From Butyrivibrio sp. (lineage in GTDB: Bacteria > Bacillota > Clostridia > Lachnospirales > Lachnospiraceae), in the NCBI GenBank assembly GCA_024688095.1, contig JAILEJ010000389.1, forward strand, positions 1 to 10,849: a DNA stretch of 10,849 bases. Reading direction: 5' to 3'. A program made the position numbers and the translations under genes. The notes below the pieces were generated by a model that was given only the letters and a program-made list of their open reading frames with translations, was not told the DNA's origin and did no database searches. Every line of letters starts with the position of its first letter. The stretch's first letter is position 1. Positions 7,078 to 10,849 of the stretch are shown here, in pieces.

Positions 7078-7106
7078 TTGCAAATTAGTTTTATATATGA
7101 TATATT
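7078..7106 (+). promoter_or_regulatory. Sigma-A-type promoter candidate (extended -10) for rpmJ and the alpha genes
   Basis: TTGCAA (7078-7083, 4 of 6 matches to TTGACA) is followed after 17 bases by TATATT (7101-7106, 5 of 6 matches to TATAAT). TG at 7098-7099 gives the extended -10 form TGATATATT. Transcription would begin near 7112-7114, giving a leader of about 85 bases before rpmJ. Spacing and sequence are good, but AT-rich DNA yields chance matches, so this stays a candidate. Confidence 0.5.
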
Positions 7107-7126
7107 ATTAAATGGTCTTTTTTGAC

Positions 7127-7147
7127 AAAGGGTATTTTATGCCCTTT
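7127..7147 (+). other. 8-bp hairpin downstream of the promoter candidate
   Basis: AAAGGGTA (7127-7134) pairs with TGCCCTTT (7140-7147), one pair being a T-G wobble, around the loop TTTTA. It would lie about 15 bases into a transcript started at the 7078-7106 promoter, or could end weakly transcripts arriving from infA. The stem has only three G-C pairs and the following bases are TTGCAAAG, so strong termination is unlikely. Confidence 0.4.
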
Positions 7148-7166
7148 TGCAAAGAAACGATAGACG

Positions 7167-7181
7167 CTGTGTTTTTCACAG
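7167..7181 (+). other. Short hairpin next to the rpmJ ribosome binding site
   Basis: CTGTG (7167-7171) pairs with CACAG (7177-7181) around TTTTT. The ribosome binding site AAAGGAG begins two bases later. The rpsD and rplQ leaders have comparable small hairpins within about 7 bases of the site, so the arrangement recurs in this part of the cluster. A 5-bp stem alone is weak evidence. Confidence 0.35.
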
Positions 7182-7196
7182 GAAAGGAGAGGCACG

Positions 7197-7310
7197 ATGA
7201 AAGTTAGGTCTTCTGTTAAACCTATGTGCGAGAAGTGCAAGGTTATCAAGAGAAAGGGTGTTATCAGAGTTATTTGTGAGAACCCTAAACACAAACAGAG
7301 ACAGGGATAA
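7197..7310 (+). CDS. rpmJ: 50S ribosomal protein L36, zinc-binding form
   Basis: This very short gene encodes 37 residues beginning MKVRSSVKPMCEKCK and ending NPKHKQRQG, the standard bacterial L36. Cys11, Cys14, Cys27 and His32 form the single zinc site of the C+ type. L36 is the smallest large-subunit protein and packs among 23S rRNA helices late in assembly. The ATG at 7197 follows a strong AAAGGAGAGG site. Its place between infA and rpmM-type small-subunit genes (here rpsM) is the conserved one. It is easily missed because of its length. A 191-base structured gap follows before rpsM. Confidence 0.97.
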   Translation: MKVRSSVKPMCEKCKVIKRKGVIRVICENPKHKQRQG

Positions 7311-7322
7311 TTCGAGTCGTTT

Positions 7323-7364
7323 TAGGTGAAAACCTATTCGATATATAATATCGTAGAGCCTACG
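7323..7364 (+). promoter_or_regulatory. Cluster of small hairpins in the rpsM leader, first part
   Basis: Three inverted repeats follow each other in the rpmJ-rpsM gap. TAGGT (7323-7327) and ACCTA (7332-7336) enclose a GAAA tetraloop. CGATAT (7339-7344) and ATATCG (7348-7353) enclose ATA. CGTAG (7352-7356) and CTACG (7360-7364) enclose AGC; this last pair overlaps the previous one by two bases, so the two cannot both form fully. The density suggests a folded leader RNA. I cannot match it to a named class without a covariance search. Confidence 0.4.
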
Positions 7365-7381
7365 CATATTACTTTTTGATA

Positions 7382-7470
7382 CCAATGAGTATTGGAAAGA
7401 TCGGATTAAACTGTCCGGTTGGGCACAGTATTAGCCCCAATCAATTAGTAACTGTATGAAAAATCATACA
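7382..7470 (+). promoter_or_regulatory. rpsM leader, second part, with AATGAGT motif and hairpins
   Basis: CCAAT (7382-7386) pairs with ATTGG (7391-7395) around GAGT; this hairpin contains the recurrent AATGAGT (7384-7390). Then CGGA (7402-7405) pairs with TCCG (7414-7417), TTGGG (7419-7423) with CCCAA (7436-7440), and TGTATGA (7453-7459) with TCATACA (7464-7470) around AAAA. The last is a perfect 7-bp stem 16 bases ahead of the rpsM ribosome binding site (7487-7491). Together with 7323-7364 this fills the gap with structure, as expected for a ribosomal protein autoregulatory leader. Confidence 0.45.
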
Positions 7471-7501
7471 CAACATTTTATTTTACGGAGGAAATATTAA
7501 A

Positions 7502-7870
7502 ATGGCTCGTATTGCAGGTGTCGACCTTCCAAGAGATAAGAGAGTAGAAATTGGTCTTACTTATATCTTTGGAATTGGCAGAACAAGTTCTAACAAGATT
7601 CTTGAGGCAGCAAAAGTAAATCCAGATACACGTGTTCGTGATCTTACTGATGATGAAGTTAAGAGAATCGCAGAAATAATTGGTAGTGACTATGAAGTAG
7701 AAGGTGATCTTAGAAGAGATATCGCTATGAATATTAAGCGTCTTGAAGAGATCGGATGCTACAGAGGAATCCGTCATAGAAGAGGACTTCCAGTTCGTGG
7801 TCAGAAATCAAAGACAAACGCTAGAACAAGAAAAGGACCTAAGAGAACTGTTGCTGGTAAGAAGAAATAA
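7502..7870 (+). CDS. rpsM: 30S ribosomal protein S13
   Basis: The product has 122 residues, normal for S13. It starts with MARIAGVDLPRDKRVEIGLT and the helix-two-turn-helix region IFGIGRTSSNKI. The C-terminal tail YRGIRHRRGLPVRGQKSKTN continuing to about 115 is the RNA- and tRNA-contacting signature. S13 lies in the 30S head, forms bridges to L5 in the 50S subunit, and its tail reaches P-site tRNA. GGAGG at 7487-7491 lies 10 bases before the ATG at 7502. In E. coli the equivalent leader ahead of rpsM is where S4 represses the alpha operon; the 191-base gap here is a candidate for the same role with a different RNA. Confidence 0.97.
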   Translation: MARIAGVDLPRDKRVEIGLTYIFGIGRTSSNKILEAAKVNPDTRVRDLTDDEVKRIAEIIGSDYEVEGDLRRDIAMNIKRLEEIGCYRGIRHRRGLPVRGQKSKTNARTRKGPKRTVAGKKK

Positions 7871-7948
7871 TAAATCAGTATAGTCTTTTAAGTAATAAGT
7901 AACTTTTTAAATTTGAAAAAACATAGGAAGAAAGTAGGTTAGTTTAAA

Positions 7949-8353
7949 ATGGCAAATCAGAAAACAGCTGCTAAGAAAACAGCAGGTAAGAAACGTGTCA
8001 AGAAAAACGTTGAACACGGACAGGCACATATTCAGTCATCTTTCAATAATACAATCGTAACATTGACAGATGCTGCAGGTAACGCTCTTAGTTGGGCAAG
8101 TGCTGGTGGTCTCGGTTTTAAGGGTTCAAGGAAATCTACTCCATATGCTGCACAGATGGCTGCAGAAACAGCTACAAAGGCTGCTCTTATTCATGGCCTT
8201 AAGACTGTTGATGTATTCGTAAAGGGACCAGGTTCAGGAAGAGAAGCTGCTATCAGAGCTCTTGCTGCTTGCGGACTTACTGTAACAAGCATTACGGATG
8301 TAACTCCAGTTCCTCACAACGGATGCCGCCCACCAAAGCGTCGTAGAGTATAA
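7949..8353 (+). CDS. rpsK: 30S ribosomal protein S11
   Basis: The product has 134 residues, slightly above the usual 129 because of a lysine- and alanine-rich N-terminus (residues 1-20). The S11 core reads AHIQSSFNNTIVTLTDAAGN, then VKGPGSGREAAIRALAACGL (91-110) and the basic end DVTPVPHNGCRPPKRRRV. S11 sits on the 30S platform with S18 and S21 and contacts mRNA near the E site. The ribosome binding site is weak: AGTAGG near 7933-7938 has suitable spacing, while the better AGGAAG (7924-7929) is too distant. The 78-base AT-rich gap before the gene shows no clear hairpin. Confidence 0.97.
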   Translation: MANQKTAAKKTAGKKRVKKNVEHGQAHIQSSFNNTIVTLTDAAGNALSWASAGGLGFKGSRKSTPYAAQMAAETATKAALIHGLKTVDVFVKGPGSGREAAIRALAACGLTVTSITDVTPVPHNGCRPPKRRRV

Positions 8354-8401
8354 TCTTAATATATACGATTAAACATATGGTCCTAGTGGATTATATAGAA
8401 C

Positions 8402-8454
8402 TGTAAACAAAATGAGTAGTTGGAAGAAGGTTGCTCCGTAGCAATTGTAAACAA
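8402..8454 (+). repeat. 9-base direct repeat TGTAAACAA in the rpsD leader
   Basis: TGTAAACAA occurs at 8402-8410 and again at 8446-8454, 44 bases apart, in the 138-base gap before rpsD. The first copy runs straight into AATGAGT (8411-8417). Between the copies TTGCT (8431-8435) pairs with AGCAA (8440-8444) around CCGT, with two possible G-T pairs extending the stem. The repeat may be chance or part of a leader fold. Confidence 0.5.
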
Positions 8455-8457
8455 CAT

Positions 8458-8472
8458 CAGTGTTACTCACTG
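8458..8472 (+). other. Hairpin next to the rpsD ribosome binding site
   Basis: CAGTG (8458-8462) pairs with CACTG (8468-8472) around TTACT. The ribosome binding site AAAGGAG (8479-8485) begins 6 bases later. It resembles the hairpins before rpmJ and rplQ in size and position. It may keep the ribosome binding site exposed or act in control of S4 synthesis; that part is inference. Confidence 0.4.
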
Positions 8473-8491
8473 AAAAAGAAAGGAGCCTATA

Positions 8492-9085
8492 ATGGCAGTA
8501 AACAGAACTCCAGTATTAAAGAGATGCAGATCACTTGATTTAGATCCAACTTTTCTTGGTTATGACAAGAAGTCAAACAGAACTTCTTCAAGAGCAGGAA
8601 AGAAGATGAGCGAATATGGCCTTCAGCTTCGCGAGAAACAGAAAGCTAAGTTCATCTATGGTGTACTTGAGAAGCCTTTCAGAAATTATTATGATAAGGC
8701 TGATAGACAGAAGGGAATGACTGGTGCAAACCTCATGGTTCTTCTTGAGAGAAGACTTGACAATGTTATCTTCAGACTTGGTTTTGCAAGAACAAGAAGA
8801 GAAGCAAGACAGATCGTTCTTCACAAATTCATCACAGTAAATGGTAAGGTTATTAATGTACCTTCATATCTTATCAAAGCTGGTGATGTTATTGAAGTTA
8901 AAGAAGCTTCAAAGAACATCCAGAGATTTAAGGATGTTGCTGAAACAACACACGGAAGACTTGTTCCTGAATGGCTTGAATGCGATAAGGATAATTTCAA
9001 GGGTCAGGTTAAGCAGATTCCTTCAAGAGAAATGATTGATGTTCCTGTTGACGAAATGCTTATCGTCGAGTTGTATTCTAAATAA
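8492..9085 (+). CDS. rpsD: 30S ribosomal protein S4, cysteine-poor form
   Basis: The product has 197 residues. The N-terminal domain, MAVNRTPVLKRCRSLDLDPT onwards, has one cysteine (Cys12) in place of the four zinc ligands seen in C+ S4 proteins, so it is a zinc-independent form. The S4 RNA-binding domain covers about 87-150 (ERRLDNVIFRLGFARTRREA onwards). S4 is a primary 16S binder that starts 30S assembly, joins S5 in controlling decoding fidelity, and autoregulates its own synthesis in E. coli and Bacillus subtilis by different RNA sites. AAAGGAG (8479-8485) precedes the ATG at 8492. It stays inside the alpha cluster here, whereas in Bacillus rpsD has moved elsewhere. Confidence 0.97.
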   Translation: MAVNRTPVLKRCRSLDLDPTFLGYDKKSNRTSSRAGKKMSEYGLQLREKQKAKFIYGVLEKPFRNYYDKADRQKGMTGANLMVLLERRLDNVIFRLGFARTRREARQIVLHKFITVNGKVINVPSYLIKAGDVIEVKEASKNIQRFKDVAETTHGRLVPEWLECDKDNFKGQVKQIPSREMIDVPVDEMLIVELYSK

Positions 9086-9097
9086 TAATGTAATGAG

Positions 9098-9133
9098 TCT
9101 GAAAGTCAGGGGCTTGTTCTTCTGGCTTTCGGA
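9098..9133 (+). other. 12-bp hairpin between rpsD and rpoA
   Basis: TCTGAAAGTCAG (9098-9109) pairs along its full length with CTGGCTTTCGGA (9122-9133), two pairs being wobbles, around the 12-base loop GGGCTTGTTCTT. It is the longest stem in the alpha part. The bases after it (TGTTTGCAGTTG) contain no T run, so intrinsic termination is unlikely. The AATGAGT heptamer (9092-9098) adjoins its left arm. It may be an attenuation, processing or protein-binding element setting rpoA output relative to rpsD. Confidence 0.55.
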
Positions 9134-9189
9134 TGTTTGCAGTTGTAGTAAGATATTCAATTTGACAAAGTATATAGGAGGGTATATCA

Positions 9190-10152
9190 GTGTTTGATTT
9201 TGAGAGACCAAATATTGAAGTTGCTGAAATCTCAGATGACAAGAAGTATGGTAAGTTCGTTGTAGAGCCTTTGGAAAGAGGCTATGGTATTACTCTTGGT
9301 AATTCCCTTAGAAGAATAATGCTATCTTCTTTACCTGGTGCAGCAGTTAGTCAGGTCAAAATCGAAGGTGTACTACATGAATTCAGTTCTATTCCTGGAG
9401 TAAAGGAAGATGTTACTGAAATCATTATGAATATTAAGAGTCTGTCTATTAGAAATAACTCAGACACAAATGAGCCAAAGACTGCTTATATTGAGTTTAA
9501 TGGTGAAGGCGTTGTTAGAGCTTCTGATATTCAGGTGGATCAGGATATTGAAATCATGAATCCAGATCAGGTTATTGCAACTTTGTCAGGAAGTGATGCT
9601 AAGCTTTACATGGAGCTTACAATTACTAAAGGCAGAGGATATGTTTCTTCTGATAAGAATAAATCAGAGGATCTTCCAATTGGTGTAATTGCTGTTGATT
9701 CAATTTACACACCAGTTGAAAGAGTAAATGTAACTGTTGAAAACACTCGTGTTGGACAGGTTACAGACTTTGATAAACTGACACTTGATGTTCACACAAA
9801 TGGTACTCTTGGACCAGATGAGGCTGTTAGTTTAGCCGCAAAGGTACTTAGTGAGCACCTTAGTCTGTTCATTGATCTTTCAGAAGCAGCAAAATCAGCA
9901 GAAGTTATTGTTGATAAAGCTGATGATGAAAAGGAAAAAGTTCTTGAGATGAGTATTGATGAACTTGAGCTTTCAGTTCGTTCATTTAACTGTCTTAAGA
10001 GAGCTGGAATTAATACTGTACAGGAGCTTACAAATAAGACTCCAGATGATATGATGAAAGTTCGTAATCTCGGACGTAAATCACTCGAAGAAGTATTAGC
10101 AAAGCTTGATGAACTTGGACTTCAGCTTAGAGCAGGCGAAGAGCAGAACTAA
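9190..10152 (+). CDS. rpoA: DNA-directed RNA polymerase alpha subunit (GTG start)
   Basis: The product has 320 residues, normal for RpoA. The N-terminal dimerisation and assembly domain runs from 1 to about 235, with EPLERGYGITLGNSLRRIML (26-45) as its signature. A charged linker (about 240-253) leads to the C-terminal domain (about 255-312), where LSVRSFNCLKRAGI and NLGRKSLEE contain the residues that in E. coli bind UP elements (Arg264, Asn267 and Lys270 correspond to R265, N268 and K271). The start is GTG at 9190, seven bases after AGGAGGG (9176-9182), and gives the expected MFDFERPNIEV. Alpha seeds polymerase assembly and contacts activators. Confidence 0.98.
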   Translation: MFDFERPNIEVAEISDDKKYGKFVVEPLERGYGITLGNSLRRIMLSSLPGAAVSQVKIEGVLHEFSSIPGVKEDVTEIIMNIKSLSIRNNSDTNEPKTAYIEFNGEGVVRASDIQVDQDIEIMNPDQVIATLSGSDAKLYMELTITKGRGYVSSDKNKSEDLPIGVIAVDSIYTPVERVNVTVENTRVGQVTDFDKLTLDVHTNGTLGPDEAVSLAAKVLSEHLSLFIDLSEAAKSAEVIVDKADDEKEKVLEMSIDELELSVRSFNCLKRAGINTVQELTNKTPDDMMKVRNLGRKSLEEVLAKLDELGLQLRAGEEQN

Positions 10153-10178
10153 ATTAGATGATTAATTCGTGGACGGTA

Positions 10179-10203
10179 AATCCAATGAGTGCGGAAACGG
10201 ATT
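10179..10203 (+). promoter_or_regulatory. Shared leader motif before rplQ (CCAATGAGT...CGGATT)
   Basis: AATCC (10179-10183) can pair with GGATT (10199-10203), presenting a 15-base loop that begins with AATGAGT (10184-10190) and contains GGAAA (10193-10197). The same ordered elements CCAATGAGT, GGAAA and CGGATT occur in the rpsM leader at 7382-7407. A second partial copy, TCCAATGAG, lies at 10239-10247. The recurrence is seen directly; that it is a protein-binding RNA element is inferred. Confidence 0.45.
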
Positions 10204-10266
10204 CTCATAGGTATAAATAATCGCATAGTGAAAATAAGTCCAATGAGCGTTTCATTATGTACCATA

Positions 10267-10282
10267 GCAGAGAGAACTCTGC
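10267..10282 (+). other. Hairpin next to the rplQ ribosome binding site
   Basis: GCAGAG (10267-10272) pairs perfectly with CTCTGC (10277-10282) around an AGAA tetraloop. The ribosome binding site AAAGGAAA (10289-10296) begins 6 bases later. It is the most stable of the three similar hairpins found just ahead of ribosome binding sites in the alpha part. Confidence 0.45.
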
Positions 10283-10303
10283 AGTGAGAAAGGAAAAATT
10301 AAA

Positions 10304-10840
10304 ATGGCATTTTACAGAAAACTCGGAAAAGCTACAAAACCAAGAAGAGCACTTCTTCGTAACCAGGCTACAATGCTTCTTTACAATGGAAAGATCGTTA
10401 CAACAGAAGCTAGAGCTAAAGAAGTTCAGAAGATTGTTGAGCCAATGATCGCTCTTGCAGCTAAGGAAAAGGATAACTATGAAACAATCAAAGTTAGCGC
10501 AAAGGTTCCTGAAAAAGATAAAGATGGCAAGAGAGTAAAAGAAGTTGTAGATGGTAAGAAGGTTACTAAGTTTACAACAGTTGAGAAAGAGATCAAAAAG
10601 GATATGCCTTCTCGTATGCATGCTAGAAGACAGCTTCTTAGAACTCTTTATCCTGTAACAGAAGTACCTAAGGAAGGTGCTGGAAGAAAGAAGAACACAA
10701 AGGAAGTTGATCTTGTTGCTAAGCTCTTTGATGAGTATGGCCCAAAGTATGCTGATCGTAAGGGTGGTTACACTCGAATCGTTAAGATTGGTCAGCGTAA
10801 GGGTGACGCAGCAATGATGGTTGTTCTTGAGCTTGTTTAA
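10304..10840 (+). CDS. rplQ: 50S ribosomal protein L17 with an internal insertion
   Basis: The product has 178 residues, whereas L17 is usually about 113-130. The N-terminal part (1-54: YRKLGKATKPRRALLRN, then NGKIVTTEARAKEVQKIVEP) and the C-terminal part (HARRQLLRTL at 106-115, then GGYTRIVKIGQRKGDAAMMV near 154-173) are canonical. Between them about 50 lysine- and glutamate-rich residues (roughly 55-103) replace the short turn of other L17 proteins. The insertion is in frame and shares the codon style of its surroundings, so it looks like a lineage-specific extension. L17 lies on the solvent side of the 50S subunit near the tunnel exit. The ATG at 10304 follows AAAGGAAA, 151 bases after rpoA. 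Confidence 0.96.
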   Translation: MAFYRKLGKATKPRRALLRNQATMLLYNGKIVTTEARAKEVQKIVEPMIALAAKEKDNYETIKVSAKVPEKDKDGKRVKEVVDGKKVTKFTTVEKEIKKDMPSRMHARRQLLRTLYPVTEVPKEGAGRKKNTKEVDLVAKLFDEYGPKYADRKGGYTRIVKIGQRKGDAAMMVVLELV

Positions 10841-10849
10841 TCTGTTAAT

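Noticed and set aside
7122..7150. TTGACA box as an rpmJ promoter
   Set aside because: No -10-like hexamer occurs 16-18 bases downstream; the candidate at 7078-7106 is better.
7344..7349. TATAAT as a -10 box before rpsM
   Set aside because: The matching -35 position reads TTTAGG, a poor fit, and the hexamer is part of an AT-rich hairpin.
9162..9188. TTGACA box as an rpoA promoter
   Set aside because: The only -10-like sequence (TATATC, 9183-9188) has a 15-base spacer and would place the start inside rpoA, after the ribosome binding site.
10205..10621. 138-residue - strand open frame opposite the rplQ leader and gene
   Set aside because: Its phenylalanine-, leucine- and serine-rich composition is the reverse image of lysine- and glutamate-rich rplQ; no family resemblance.
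1..10849. Mobile elements, CRISPR arrays, toxin or defence genes, tRNA genes
   Set aside because: Nearly all the sequence is accounted for by conserved housekeeping genes; no repeats with regular spacing, transposase motifs or cloverleaf patterns were seen.

Overview
This window is the 3' part of a bacterial S10-spc-alpha ribosomal protein gene cluster, all on the + strand and in canonical order: (rplN)-rplX-rplE-rpsN-rpsH-rplF-rplR-rpsE-rpmD-rplO-secY-adk-map-infA-rpmJ-rpsM-rpsK-rpsD-rpoA-rplQ. The organism is most likely a low-GC Gram-positive of the class Clostridia, probably Lachnospiraceae of the Butyrivibrio/Roseburia type. The signs are AT-rich DNA, strong AGGAGG-type Shine-Dalgarno sites, heavy AGA use for arginine, the short zinc-binding S14, an adenylate kinase with a four-cysteine lid, a cysteine-poor S4 of 197 residues and an enlarged L17. 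The genus is an inference from protein style, not from a database search.

Bases 1-5317 form the spc part: the tail of L14, then L24, L5, S14, S8, L6, L18, S5, L30, L15 and the translocon channel SecY. Most gaps here are 1-34 bases and each gene has its own ribosome binding site. Two gaps stand out. A 141-base gap before rpsH holds a hairpin plus a possible pseudoknot, and a 71-base gap before rplO holds a perfect 10-bp hairpin. After secY a long hairpin separates the spc genes from adk, map and infA (5426-7073), which supply adenylate kinase, methionine aminopeptidase and IF-1.

Bases 7074-10849 form the alpha part: L36 (37 residues), S13, S11, S4, the RNA polymerase alpha subunit and L17. 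The architecture changes here. Every gap is 78-191 bases long and most are full of short inverted repeats. A good extended -10 promoter candidate lies at 7078-7106, just after infA, so the alpha part can probably be transcribed on its own.

The genes act together in making ribosomes and the gene-expression machinery: small and large subunit proteins, initiation factor, N-terminal methionine removal, protein export and transcription. I see no mobile element, CRISPR array, defence system, tRNA, pseudogene or frameshift. No gap exceeds 300 bases.

Nothing here is an exotic new system. The best leads are non-coding. The heptamer AATGAGT recurs once in each of four alpha-part gaps (before rpsM, rpsD, rpoA and rplQ), and in two of them it lies inside a longer shared pattern CCAATGAGT...GGAAA...CGGATT. 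This looks like a repeated RNA element, conceivably a ribosomal protein (S4?) autoregulatory site. The insertion of roughly 50 residues in L17 is the best protein-level oddity.
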